Shown here: positions 48,104 to 56,867 of the stretch, in pieces
Position numbering within the stretch: position 1 is the stretch's first letter
Layout: each line of letters begins with the position of its first letter
Assembly: GCA_013285965.1 (NCBI GenBank)
Contig: JABDGQ010000004.1
Span: 59,717 to 123,716, forward strand
Length of the DNA: 64,000 nucleotides
DNA from: Chlamydiota bacterium
GTDB taxonomy: Bacteria > Chlamydiota > Chlamydiia > Chlamydiales > Parachlamydiaceae
Direction: 5' to 3'
The notes under the pieces: model-generated
Told to the model about the DNA's origin: nothing
The model's input: the letters and a program-made list of their open reading frames with translations, nothing else
Database searches by the model: none
Made by a program: the position numbers and the translations under genes

Positions 48104-48778
48104 ATGCACGTTAATAATTTATCAGTACAGACTTTAGACCCAACTAAACAGACTTTAGACCCAACTAAGGCTGGCGCTAATACAAAAATTGCTGAATTAC
48201 AAAGTATAGCTTATCAATTGTATGCTGTAAGAGAAGGAAACAAAGTATTAGTAGACTGTTTAGAAACTTTAAAACTTAATGCTTGTAATTCATCTCAGGA
48301 CATTTCGTTAGTTTGCACAAAAGCACGTTTAAAGAAAAAACTGAATGATTTAACAAATAATAAAAAAACTAGCGAAACATCTACTTCCAGCGAAAATAAA
48401 CAAGTTATCAAAGATGCTAATGTTAGTAAGAGTGACAAAAAAAAGGGAACAGAAGCCAAAAAGTCTTCTTCAAAAACAATTAAAGCTAAAATTAGTGATT
48501 TGTCTCAGGTACAAGATTCTTTAATTAAGGCGCCAACATCGGCAGCGATGGCAAACAGCCCCGTTTTAAGAAAAGCAGTAACGTTTAATCCACCTCATGA
48601 TAGCACCATTTTTGATGCTACAATTCTCCTTGTGCAAGCCCAAGAGCACATGAAAAAATCAGATGATTTTACCAGACAAAGTAATTTTATTCAGGCAAAA
48701 TATGAAGCCATTTTGGCAAAAGAAAAAGCCAATAATGCAACACAATTAATAACCTGTTCTAAAAATCTTAATTTTTAA
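48104..48778 (+). CDS. Unknown Lys/Ser-rich protein with short N-terminal repeat
   Basis: A 224-residue soluble protein. It contains two adjacent copies of QTLDPTK near residue 9, produced by a 21-base tandem duplication (48128-48169). Helical blocks (AELQSIAYQLYAVREGNKVL; NFIQAKYEAILAKEKANNAT) flank a low-complexity centre, KKTSETSTSSENKQVIKDAN and SKSDKKKGTEAKKSSSKTIK, which is typical of a disordered linker. There is no signal peptide. It has a good promoter and ribosome site and stands alone, so it is expressed as a single gene. No family is recognised. An effector or a DNA-associated role would fit the composition but is speculation. Confidence 0.65.
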   Translation: MHVNNLSVQTLDPTKQTLDPTKAGANTKIAELQSIAYQLYAVREGNKVLVDCLETLKLNACNSSQDISLVCTKARLKKKLNDLTNNKKTSETSTSSENKQVIKDANVSKSDKKKGTEAKKSSSKTIKAKISDLSQVQDSLIKAPTSAAMANSPVLRKAVTFNPPHDSTIFDATILLVQAQEHMKKSDDFTRQSNFIQAKYEAILAKEKANNATQLITCSKNLNF

Positions 48779-48862
48779 TTTTTTCGCCCTTTAGACTACG
48801 TTAAAGCCTCGCCAATAGAAGATCTATAGTGAGCTTTTACGTTAGTCTAGATGGCAAAAAAA
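48779..48862. terminator. Large bidirectional hairpin between convergent genes
   Basis: TTTTTTCGCCCTTTAGACTA on the left pairs with the right arm TAGTCTAGATGGCAAAAAAA, extending inward through CGTTAAAGC and GCTTTTACG. T-runs lie at the outer end on each strand, so it can terminate both the unknown gene at 48104 and ispF. Confidence 0.75.
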
Positions 48863-48886
48863 TTCAGGTTAATAGCCTAATCAATT

Positions 48887-49492
48887 TTAGCTAATAGACT
48901 GCATTAGCTTAGTCAACATTTTGTGTTGCAGCAGGCAAACAACAAACACCTCCACCCCTAAACCACAACCAGCATCATCCATCTCTTCTCCTGATGTAGC
49001 TTGGAGATGAATGTTGGGCTCATTATTTTGATATGAAAAGAATTCAGCTATATTACTCTCAATTTTGTCCCATTCTAGGTACAACACCCCTTTGAACATA
49101 ATTTTTAATTCGATTAATTCGTAGTCCGAACTCTTAATCAAATCGACAGCTTTTTGCACAAAATCGGCACTATTGCGATTAGAATTTTTTTCATCTGTAT
49201 TTGGGAATAATTTGCCAATATCACGCGCTTGTTTATCGCCATGCGCAGATAATAAACAGTTTGTAATTGCGTGATACAATACATCACCATCACTACGCGC
49301 TTTAAAGGGGCCAAAAATCTTTTGCAAACCCTCTTCTAGCTGCAACCCCCCAATGACAAGTTTTTTATCTTTAGCAAAATATTCGGTATTATTGGAGATT
49401 GCCCCTTGACGCCACAACGTTAATTTTTCTTGAGCATTGAGAAAGCGGTGGCTATCGTAACCATACCCAATTTTAAATAATCGATTTTGCAT
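48887..49492 (-). CDS. ispF: Divergent 2-C-methyl-D-erythritol 2,4-cyclodiphosphate synthase
   Basis: A 201-residue protein, about 40 longer than usual. It catalyses ring closure in the MEP isoprenoid pathway. Zinc ligands are kept: Asp and His in GYGYDSHRF, and His in SDGDVLYHAITNCLLS; GDIGKLFPDTD appears as RDIGKLFPNTD. The extra length is mainly a 25-residue insertion after the first motif (NAQEKLTLWRQGAISNNTEY) plus small insertions later. The usual AHSDGD His is Arg here (FKARSDGDV), and the CMP-binding stretch is altered (QATSGEEMDDAGCGLGV). The enzyme may still be active, as the metal site is complete. The gene lies head-to-head with serS. Confidence 0.85.
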   Translation of the reverse strand: MQNRLFKIGYGYDSHRFLNAQEKLTLWRQGAISNNTEYFAKDKKLVIGGLQLEEGLQKIFGPFKARSDGDVLYHAITNCLLSAHGDKQARDIGKLFPNTDEKNSNRNSADFVQKAVDLIKSSDYELIELKIMFKGVLYLEWDKIESNIAEFFSYQNNEPNIHLQATSGEEMDDAGCGLGVEVFVVCLLQHKMLTKLMQSIS

Positions 49493-49705
49493 AATTCCTT
49501 ATGGTAACTTATTTCGAAAGGAGGCTGATGTGTATTTCCTTATGTGTTATTTGAGTGTATATGAGGTGACGCTTCAAAATCCAGTTTTTTATAACGCTCA
49601 AGCTTTCATTTAAGGCTGTAATTGGTGTAAGATAGCTGCTATTAATCTTTCTGTTTTGGTTAATAGAAAAATTGAATACTTCACGTAAAGAATGAGGACA
49701 TCGCT

Positions 49706-50983
49706 ATGTTAGATATTCGTTTGATTCGTAAAAATAAAGCCGCAGTCGAGACTAAATTAAAAACTAAAGACCCTCAAATAGATCTGGGACGTGTAAGTGA
49801 ATTAGATCTGCAAATTCGCGAATCAAAAACGGAAGTAGAGCGACTTAAATCAAAACGCAATGACTGTTCACAAAAAATTGGTCAATTGAAGCGCGCTGGG
49901 CAAGATATCTCTACTTATATGAATGAAGTCGCTAGTTTTGGCGATAAAATCCAAGCCCTTGATAGTTTAATAAAAGGGTTAGAAGAGGAATTTGAGCAAC
50001 GCCTAAGCAGCTTACCTAATCTACCGCATGATGATATTAAAGTTTCACAAAATCCAATCGATAATGTAATGATTAAAGAATTTGGCCAAAAGCCAACTTT
50101 TTCTTTCTCCTTTAAAAATCATTTGGAATTAAACGAAAATCTACACCTCTTTGATTTTAAGCGTGGAGCTAAAATCGCCGGTTCTGGTTGGCCAGTTTAT
50201 AGAGATAAAGGTGCTCGTTTAGAATGGGCGCTCTTACAGTATATGTTGCAAATTCATATTAAAAATGGTTTTATGCAATGGATACCCCCTTTGTTAGTAC
50301 GCAAAGAAGTTATGTATGGTTCAGGTCAATTACCTAAGTTTGACAATCAGCAATTTAAAGTTGATGATCAAGATTACCCTCTCTATCTAATTCCTACGGC
50401 TGAAGTCCCTCTAAACGGTCTTTTTGCTAATGAAATTATGTCTATTGATGAATTACCACTAAAATTAGTAGCCTATACTCCTTGTTTTAGACGTGAAGGT
50501 GGTGCAGCTGGTTCACAAGAGCGTGGCTTAATACGGACTCATCAATTTAATAAAGTCGAAATGTTTTGTTTCTGCAAACCTAGTGATAGTCAAACACTAT
50601 TTTCTCAAATGATGGCCAGTGCCGAAGAGATTTTGCAAGGGCTAGGATTGCATTATCGCAACATGTGTCTAGTTACAGGTGATATGTCTTTTGCTGCTAG
50701 TCGTACTGTAGATATTGAAGTATGGTTACCGGGACAGAATCGTTATTACGAGGTTTCTTCTGTTTCTAATTGTACTGATTACCAAGCCAGACGCTCTAAT
50801 ATTCGTTTTAAAGATGAAAACGACAAATTAGAATTTGTACATACACTCAATGGTTCAGGTTTAGCCACCTCACGTCTTATGGTAGCTTTGCTTGAAAATA
50901 ATCAACAAGTAGATGGTTCTGTAGTAATTCCTAAAGTATTACAACCCTTTCTAAACGGATTAACAGAATTACAACCAACTTAA
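49706..50983 (+). CDS. serS: Seryl-tRNA synthetase
   Basis: A 425-residue class II synthetase. The N-terminal 110 residues form the long antiparallel coiled coil that grips the tRNA(Ser) variable arm (ESKTEVERLKSKRNDCSQKI). Motif 1 lies around GARLEWALLQYMLQIH, motif 2 reads PCFRREGGAAGSQERGLIRT, and motif 3 is LNGSGLATSRLMVALLEN. A TAEVPL block precedes motif 2 as expected. Length and all motifs are standard. The start has GAGGACA upstream. A 315-base leader to the next gene follows. Confidence 0.97.
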   Translation: MLDIRLIRKNKAAVETKLKTKDPQIDLGRVSELDLQIRESKTEVERLKSKRNDCSQKIGQLKRAGQDISTYMNEVASFGDKIQALDSLIKGLEEEFEQRLSSLPNLPHDDIKVSQNPIDNVMIKEFGQKPTFSFSFKNHLELNENLHLFDFKRGAKIAGSGWPVYRDKGARLEWALLQYMLQIHIKNGFMQWIPPLLVRKEVMYGSGQLPKFDNQQFKVDDQDYPLYLIPTAEVPLNGLFANEIMSIDELPLKLVAYTPCFRREGGAAGSQERGLIRTHQFNKVEMFCFCKPSDSQTLFSQMMASAEEILQGLGLHYRNMCLVTGDMSFAASRTVDIEVWLPGQNRYYEVSSVSNCTDYQARRSNIRFKDENDKLEFVHTLNGSGLATSRLMVALLENNQQVDGSVVIPKVLQPFLNGLTELQPT

Positions 50984-51298
50984 TATCAAGACAATAAAAA
51001 TAAAAATAGAAATTTGTAAGAAAAAGCTTTTGACAAATAATTAAACCATGAAAGATAGTGATCTCGAATTAGCTGGAGCTTTGTTTGCATTTTTTGCGAG
51101 GGCAGCAGACGTACTTTACCCATCCCGTATGAATTTAGAGAAATCTAAATAACTTAGGAGGATTTTAAGTGCTAAGTGATTAGATCATAAAATGTTAATT
51201 TGGAGGCTAGTCGCCAATCTGTCATCGATCTTGAAGATTCAAATAACAGAGCTCATGTGAAACAAACAGATATATTTCAATGTTAACAAGGAAATAAT
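50984..51298 (+). promoter_or_regulatory. Long leader region of outer-membrane protein gene
   Basis: Contains a likely promoter (TTGACA at 51030 and GATAGT 18 bases later), a 34-codon open frame (51048-51152, MKDSDLELAGALFAFFARAA...), then a perfect AGGAGG followed by a five-codon frame GTG CTA AGT GAT TAG at 51169-51183. The real gene starts 115 bases further with AAGGAA. The mini-frames may be accidental. Confidence 0.4.
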
Positions 51299-52276
51299 AT
51301 GCGTAAATGGATAACCTTCTTAATGACATTATTGGTAGGGTCTACTGTATCCTACAGTGATGCAAACGCTGGCCAAGTGAGTTTGGAAGCGGGCTATCGT
51401 CACGACAATATTAGCTGGCGTCAGCGTTTTCCTTCTAATGATCCACTATTTCGTGGTGAGCAGAAGTTTAAAAATCTGGACATCTTTCAGATTGGCGTAA
51501 ATGGTCGCACAACGCTTGGCTGCAACTTATATGTTCGCGGCGATGCATATTGGGGCTGGATTTTAGATGGCTGTTTCCGCGACAAAGAAACTGTCAGAAC
51601 ATTCGATGAAGATTATTATTATTCATATAGTGATGATTGCGGATGTGGCGGCCAAGATGGACGTTTATTCTATAGTCGCAGTTTAGTTGATGATAAATAT
51701 GTATACGGAATCAACGGTGCTATTGGCTATCCGTTCTTTTTCTGTGATTGTTCAGCTGTATTAGCACCAGTAATTGGTTACTCATTTGATGAACAAAACG
51801 TAAGAGTCAACGATCGCGGCTTTAACTTCTGCAACAATGAAGATGGATGCTGTCATCAACCATTCGTTTCTCGTTGGTACGGTCCATTTGTAGGTGTAGA
51901 TTTAAACTACCGTCCAAATAATGAATGCTGGAGCCTTTTTGCTGAAATTGAATACCACTGGGGTCAATTTACAGGCCGTTCACGTGGCAACAACGATGCA
52001 TTTGGCAGAGATCATTTACGTGCTAAAAATGCAAGATCATGGGTCTGCTCTATCGGTGCTGACTATGACATCTGCGATTGTTGGACAGTTGGTTTTTCTT
52101 TGAAATTCCAAGATTGGACAGCATCTAAACATCACAGAGGTACTTTAAATAGCGATATTTTAGAGTTGACCAATGTAGATACTTATGCAAACAGTGGTGG
52201 ATGCTGTGATCGTTCAGCAAGTAGTTACAAATGGCATTCTTATGCTATTAACTTGACTGTTGGACATCATTTCTAG
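51299..52276 (+). CDS. Cysteine-rich outer-membrane beta-barrel (PomS/MOMP-like)
   Basis: A 325-residue secreted protein: signal peptide MRKWITFLMTLLVGSTVSYS up to about residue 24, then alternating beta strands ending in the outer-membrane-type final strand AINLTVGHHF. Around 20 cysteines occur, often as C-x-C or CC at strand ends (DCGCGGQDG, FFFCDCSAVL, DGCCHQPF, ICDCWTVGF, GGCCDRS). Cross-linking through such residues is how chlamydial envelopes are stiffened in place of much peptidoglycan. Size and pattern recall the PomS/PomT porins of Protochlamydia. It follows serS after a long leader and ends with a clear terminator, so it is likely strongly and separately expressed. Confidence 0.75.
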   Translation: MRKWITFLMTLLVGSTVSYSDANAGQVSLEAGYRHDNISWRQRFPSNDPLFRGEQKFKNLDIFQIGVNGRTTLGCNLYVRGDAYWGWILDGCFRDKETVRTFDEDYYYSYSDDCGCGGQDGRLFYSRSLVDDKYVYGINGAIGYPFFFCDCSAVLAPVIGYSFDEQNVRVNDRGFNFCNNEDGCCHQPFVSRWYGPFVGVDLNYRPNNECWSLFAEIEYHWGQFTGRSRGNNDAFGRDHLRAKNARSWVCSIGADYDICDCWTVGFSLKFQDWTASKHHRGTLNSDILELTNVDTYANSGGCCDRSASSYKWHSYAINLTVGHHF

Positions 52277-52325
52277 TCTTCATTTTTCCTCTAATTAGAG
52301 GTTAAAAGATAGATGTTAAACACAC

Positions 52326-52377
52326 AAACCGCTTAAAAAAAGTCGCCTCAGGCAACTAGTTTTAAGCGGTTTTTATT
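52326..52377 (+). terminator. Rho-independent terminator of the outer-membrane protein gene
   Basis: A strong stem, AAACCGCTTAAAA with TTTTAAGCGGTTT, encloses a smaller GCCTCAGGC hairpin and is followed by TTTTATTTTT. It starts 50 bases after the stop codon. Confidence 0.9.
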
Positions 52378-52400
52378 TTTGCCTTTTTTGTATGTAATAA

Positions 52401-52415
52401 CTTACCTTACGCATA
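52401..52415. repeat. Family 1 end fragment (copy E)
   Basis: CTTACCTTACGCATA equals a family 1 terminal repeat with one change. It is not followed by the interior. It lies just upstream of menF and may be a solo end left by deletion. Confidence 0.5.
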
Positions 52416-52452
52416 TCAGTTTCTAAACGTCTAGCTTGTAAATTGGTAGCTT

Positions 52453-53520
52453 ATGTCGGCATCATTACCACTTGTTTCGTTTTTGCAAGCCGGCGCTATT
52501 ATGAGTACTAATAAACAAAAAGTACTACTTCTATGGGGGTCTCGAAAATCTTATGCTCAACCACCCATTCACGGATCAAAAGCATTTGTTTATCAAAATG
52601 ATTTTTTCCTTAAGCATAGGTATCCATGGCATGAATATGAAAATACTTTAGAAGTATCCATTGCCGATGCACAAATTCTCTTATCTATGCAAGATGCTTT
52701 AGCTTTACCTTTAACTTGGCACATAGATAAAAAAAATTACTTTAAAGCAGCCTTTGCAGAAATAATGTATTTTCTACAAAATGGTGATTTGCAAAAAGCA
52801 GTTCCCTACCTTTTCTGCAATGCTAAATATCGAATGCAAGCCAGCTCTTTGCAATATTGTTTAATAAACGCCTTAAATAAGATCAACCATAGCCCAGGTT
52901 ATCTCTATGGTTGTTGGCATTATGGAAATGGCATTTTAGGATGCACGCCAGAATTACTTTTCCAATACGTCGCCTCTGAACCGCAAACAGTACGTACCAT
53001 GGCACTAGCAGGGACACGCAATAAAAATTCAACTCTAGCCCAATTTACAGAAGATGCAAAAGAAGCTCACGAACATCAATTAGTAATAAACGGTATAACA
53101 CTTGCAATGCAAAAATTTGGCCATGTTAAAATAGGGACTAGAAGCACAATAGAAGCGCATTATCTAACACACTTAGTGACGCCTATTGAAATAATTTTGC
53201 ATAAAGATTTTAAATTTACAGAATTAGTAAACACACTCCATCCAACTCCAGCTTTAGGGGCATTCCCGAAAGCTTTTGGCAAGCAATGGCTGCAAAATTA
53301 CAATACCATAATTCCAAGATATTATTACGGTGCTCCCATAGGCTTTGTTGACAGTATGGGTAATGCATCCTGCTTTGTGGGCATTCGCAATATTCAATGG
53401 AATAGGGATAAAATATTCATAGGGGCTGGTTGTGGTGTTGTCGCCGATAGTGTTTTTGAAAACGAATGGCAAGAAATACAAAATAAAATTGCCGCCATTA
53501 AAGGAATATTTACCTTATGA
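52453..53520 (+). CDS. menF: Isochorismate synthase (MenF-like)
   Basis: A 355-residue chorismate-utilising enzyme that makes isochorismate for menaquinone. Typical blocks are LLGCTPELLFQY-like (ILGCTPELLFQY), MALAGTRNKNS, HEHQLVINGI, LHPTPALGAFPK and the closing IGAGCGVVADSVFENEWQEI, which includes the metal-binding Glu. The gene is somewhat shorter than E. coli menF (about 430), because the N-terminal domain is trimmed. Its stop overlaps menD's start, giving a menF-menD-menH operon. Other ICS paralogues (EntC-type) are excluded by this context rather than by motif. Confidence 0.88.
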   Translation: MSASLPLVSFLQAGAIMSTNKQKVLLLWGSRKSYAQPPIHGSKAFVYQNDFFLKHRYPWHEYENTLEVSIADAQILLSMQDALALPLTWHIDKKNYFKAAFAEIMYFLQNGDLQKAVPYLFCNAKYRMQASSLQYCLINALNKINHSPGYLYGCWHYGNGILGCTPELLFQYVASEPQTVRTMALAGTRNKNSTLAQFTEDAKEAHEHQLVINGITLAMQKFGHVKIGTRSTIEAHYLTHLVTPIEIILHKDFKFTELVNTLHPTPALGAFPKAFGKQWLQNYNTIIPRYYYGAPIGFVDSMGNASCFVGIRNIQWNRDKIFIGAGCGVVADSVFENEWQEIQNKIAAIKGIFTL

Positions 53521-55145
53521 CTACCCAAATTTCCACAACAGCAATTACAACACCTTTAGCTAATATCGCACAAACAGTACTAGAAGCAGTTATCGCATTA
53601 GGTGTTAGCGAATTTTGCATTTCTCCCTCAGCCAGAAATGCTGCGCTTGTGTATCCCTTGGTAAATGCCGATCATGTGCGCATTTATCACTGGACCGAAG
53701 AGCGTAGCTCGGCATTTTTTGCATTAGGTCGCATAAAAGCCACAGGTAAACCTGTGGCTGTAGTCACTACTTCTGGAACGGCCGTAGCCGAGCTTTTGCC
53801 CTCAACGATGGAGGCTTATTACTCAGGGCTCCCTTTAATATTAATTACTGCCGATCGACCACGTCATTTTCGTGGGAGTGGTGCACCACAAACAGTAGAA
53901 CAGGTTGGAATATTTGGACCGTATGTACATTTGATGTTAGATGTACAGGAGGGGGAAGAATTTTATTTAAAACAATGGAATGGACGAGGACCGCTGCATA
54001 TTAATGTCTGCCTCAATGAACCGCAAGACGCTCTTTGTCAAAGTATGCGACTAACTACAAATATACATAAACCATTTATACCCTCTCCAATACCATTTTT
54101 AATAGATCAACATTATCTGCACTTTTTAAAAAATTGCCATCATCCTCTCATTATTGTAAGTGCATTAGCGCAACATGAACAAGAAGCTGTAGTGGCATTA
54201 TTGCAACATATAGGGGCTCCAGTCTATTTAGAAAGCACCTCTGGTCTACGCGAAGTAACAAGTATTGCCCACTTACAAATTACGCAAATTCATAAAATAT
54301 GGCAACATGCTGCAAAACATGGCTATCACATTGATGGTATATTGAGGATCGGAGGCGTACCTACAGCACGTTTATGGCGAGATTTAGAAGAAAAAAATGA
54401 CATCATAGTTCATTCTATTAGCGCTCTCCCCTTTGTAGGTTCATCAGTCGGTACTTTATTTCAAACCACATTAGCGCAATTCGTTAATTGGGCAACTTCT
54501 ATACCAAAATTTTATGACTATCAATATGAAAATTGGCAGGCAGCTGATAAAAAAGCGCACCACGAGCTAATGGAATTATTATACTGCGAACCACAAGCCG
54601 AGCCAAGTCTTGTATGGTCATTATCGCAAAAATTGCCAGAGAAAGCTAAAATTTACTTAGGCAATAGCTTACCTATTCGAGAATGGGATTTTGCAGCCTC
54701 ATTGCAAACACGACATTTTCAAGTAGCAGCCAATCGTGGTGTCAATGGCATTGATGGCCAATTAGCAACTTTTTTAGGCTACAGTTGTTCAGCCCAAAGT
54801 AATTGGGCTATTTTAGGAGATCTAACGCTAATTTATGATCTGGCTGCACCATGGATTACTTCTCAGCTAAAAGATTGTTTTTTACAAGTCATCGTAATCA
54901 ATAATGGTGGCGCTGCCATTTTTAAATCTATGTTTAATCACCCAGTTTTTCAAAGCAAACACAATATTTCTTTTCAGCCCCTAGCCGCACTATGGCAATG
55001 GCAATATAAAAAATGGGAAACTATTCCTACCCACATAGCAACTGCAACAGATAAAGCAACCTTAATAGAGATCATACCTTGTGCTGAAGCTACAGAACGC
55101 TTTTGGCAAAAATATTATCTTATGTTAGATAGATGCCTTCTATAG
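53517..55145 (+). CDS. menD: MenD, SEPHCHC synthase
   Basis: A 542-residue thiamine-diphosphate enzyme joining isochorismate with 2-oxoglutarate. Visible landmarks are GVSEFCISPSARNAAL, the active Glu region WTEERSSAFFALGRIKA, VTTSGTAVAELLPSTMEAYY, ITADRPRHFRGSGAPQTVEQ, NRGVNGIDGQLATFLGYS and the cofactor-binding GDLTLIYDLAAPW. NNGGAAIF completes the ThDP fold. It overlaps menF by four bases and menH by thirteen, evidence for tight coupling. All expected residues seem present. Confidence 0.95.
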   Translation: MTTQISTTAITTPLANIAQTVLEAVIALGVSEFCISPSARNAALVYPLVNADHVRIYHWTEERSSAFFALGRIKATGKPVAVVTTSGTAVAELLPSTMEAYYSGLPLILITADRPRHFRGSGAPQTVEQVGIFGPYVHLMLDVQEGEEFYLKQWNGRGPLHINVCLNEPQDALCQSMRLTTNIHKPFIPSPIPFLIDQHYLHFLKNCHHPLIIVSALAQHEQEAVVALLQHIGAPVYLESTSGLREVTSIAHLQITQIHKIWQHAAKHGYHIDGILRIGGVPTARLWRDLEEKNDIIVHSISALPFVGSSVGTLFQTTLAQFVNWATSIPKFYDYQYENWQAADKKAHHELMELLYCEPQAEPSLVWSLSQKLPEKAKIYLGNSLPIREWDFAASLQTRHFQVAANRGVNGIDGQLATFLGYSCSAQSNWAILGDLTLIYDLAAPWITSQLKDCFLQVIVINNGGAAIFKSMFNHPVFQSKHNISFQPLAALWQWQYKKWETIPTHIATATDKATLIEIIPCAEATERFWQKYYLMLDRCLL

Positions 55146-55882
55146 TAATATGGGCACTGCCAGGATTTTTAGGATTGCCTAGCGATTGGGATGTTTTACA
55201 ATTGCCTTGCACTGAATCATCAACTACAGTGCGTGTCAAAGCCATTAACATCATGCAATTTAATATCTTGAGTCTAGGTGATTGGGCTAGTCAATTTAAT
55301 AGCTTAGTACATGCCCAGTGTATTGATCAAAATTATACTCAAAAAAATTTATTATTGGGATACTCTTTAGGCGGAAGATTAGCCTTACATGCTCTGCTGG
55401 ACATGCCAAAGCTATGGGATGGCGCTATTATTATTTCTTCACACCCTGGCTTAAGCAACGAGTCTGAGCAAGCAGCTAGAATAAAAAGCGATGAACATTG
55501 GGCACAGCGCTTTTTAACTGAATCATGGTCTTCATTAATGGATGATTGGAACAATCAAAAGATCTTTGCAGGTGCCCCATTTAGTTTTCAACGCCACGAG
55601 AAAAACTATCAAAGATCACAATTAGCTGATTTACTCAAATACTGTTCACTGGGCAAACAAAAAGATTTACGCTCTCAGATCGCAGAATTATGCCAACCTA
55701 TTTTATGGATAACTGGAGAAGATGATAAGCACTGCAGCGCCATAGCACGTACCATCAAATTTAATAATATGCTCTCAAATATAATTAAAATGCCTCAAGC
55801 CGGGCATAGAGCCCCCTGGCAACAACCACAGCTATTTTGCGATATACTTAATAAGTGGCTTATTAACTCACCTTACGCATAA
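55133..55882 (+). CDS. menH: MenH, SHCHC synthase; C-terminus encoded by a repeat
   Basis: A 249-residue alpha/beta-hydrolase that removes pyruvate from SEPHCHC. It opens with IVIWALPGFLGLPSDWDVL (oxyanion loop), has the nucleophile LLGYSLGGRLALHALL, a candidate Asp in WITGEDDKHC and the His in QAGHRAPWQQP. These fit MenH well. The last five residues (NSPYA) and the stop codon fall inside the left end of family 1 element C. The start overlaps menD. The catalytic core is untouched, so function should be kept. Confidence 0.9.
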   Translation: MPSIVIWALPGFLGLPSDWDVLQLPCTESSTTVRVKAINIMQFNILSLGDWASQFNSLVHAQCIDQNYTQKNLLLGYSLGGRLALHALLDMPKLWDGAIIISSHPGLSNESEQAARIKSDEHWAQRFLTESWSSLMDDWNNQKIFAGAPFSFQRHEKNYQRSQLADLLKYCSLGKQKDLRSQIAELCQPILWITGEDDKHCSAIARTIKFNNMLSNIIKMPQAGHRAPWQQPQLFCDILNKWLINSPYA

Positions 55883-56029
55883 TTTGAAGAGTGCCTTTAG
55901 TACCTATCCGAAAGCATCTATAGAGTAGACACATTTTGCAAAGAGCTTAGGCTATTTGCTGCAATGTGTCTCCTTATATAGCTCTAGGCTATGTCAAAAA
56001 TCACTTGTTCAAGTTATGCGTAAGGTGAG
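55867..56029 (-). mobile_element. Repeat family 1 element, long copy C
   Basis: The most complete copy: 163 bases starting CTCACCTTACGCATAATTTG and ending with the exact inverted end GCGTAAGGTGAG. A nested pair (AGACACATTTTGCA with TGCAATGTGTCT) sits at the centre. The direct repeat TTATTAA is present on both flanks (55860-55866 and 56030-56036), possibly a target duplication. It separates convergent menH and the caspase-like gene and supplies the menH stop. Confidence 0.85.
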
Positions 56030-56032
56030 TTA

Positions 56033-56866
56033 TTAATTGTTTAATATCTTAGTTTCAATTAAAAATTGCGGATGTTGTAAAGCAACTCTACAACGTTCAG
56101 TATGAACATTAATTTTCTTTTCAATACCTTCAAAAATGGATTCCCAATTAACATTGTTCTTTTGTTGCACGGTTTCATTAAACTGATCTAGCAATGAAAT
56201 TGTCATCAACATTCCCAGTTTATTGCTACCCCAAGCAGCCTCTCCAGGAATTGAAGCGGAGGCTACGATCAATCCAGTCGTGTCTAAAAATAATTTTTTA
56301 TAATTATTTTTTATTAACTTATCATTATTTTTGGCAACTTTAAGTGCCATAATCTGAGTTTGCTCAAGATCGATTATGCTACGATCAAGATCTTCAATAT
56401 AAGTATTACAGGAGTCTGAGATGATAATGGATAAACGAGCATTTTTAGCCGTTATTAAATCGATAATTAACTCTAAAGGTATACTATTCCCTTTTTGACT
56501 AAACCAAAGGTTTGGCCAGACACTTGTTTTGTCGGCTTCACGATAGCCATGCATGGCAAAATATGTCACAATCACATCGTTCTTTTTTATAGCTAAATCT
56601 TTAATTTTTTTTATCACGCGACCTCGCTCAACGGCGTTTCCAACAATGCGTATTATATTTACATCAAGACGTGCATGATTAGCTGCTATTTTTAAACCTT
56701 CGTAAAATGAATCTACCCCACTCCCCATAGCAGTACCCAAAGACCTATCCCGGCTATCACCTACTAATATGGCATGTAGTGTAGCAGCTTCTGTCCGCAG
56801 AGCAACACAAGAGCTTATCAGAATGAAACTGAATAAAATAATTTTATTTTTAAATCGTAAAAACAT
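56033..56866 (-). CDS. Secreted caspase-like (C14) protein
   Basis: A 277-residue protein with an N-terminal export signal; ILISSC at residues 15-20 fits a lipobox, so it may be a lipoprotein. The rest follows the caspase/metacaspase fold: first strand TLHAILVGDSRD, catalytic His106 in VTYFAMHGYRE, and catalytic Cys153 in LSIIISDSCNTY. The third part contains LIVASASIPGEAAW, the usual strand before the specificity pocket. Both catalytic residues are thus present. It would act in the envelope or outside the cell. A secreted partner gene lies one base upstream. Substrate is unknown; structural prediction would help separate caspase-like from other C14/CHAT-type families. Confidence 0.8.
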   Translation of the reverse strand: MFLRFKNKIILFSFILISSCVALRTEAATLHAILVGDSRDRSLGTAMGSGVDSFYEGLKIAANHARLDVNIIRIVGNAVERGRVIKKIKDLAIKKNDVIVTYFAMHGYREADKTSVWPNLWFSQKGNSIPLELIIDLITAKNARLSIIISDSCNTYIEDLDRSIIDLEQTQIMALKVAKNNDKLIKNNYKKLFLDTTGLIVASASIPGEAAWGSNKLGMLMTISLLDQFNETVQQKNNVNWESIFEGIEKKINVHTERCRVALQHPQFLIETKILNN

Positions 56867-56867
56867 T

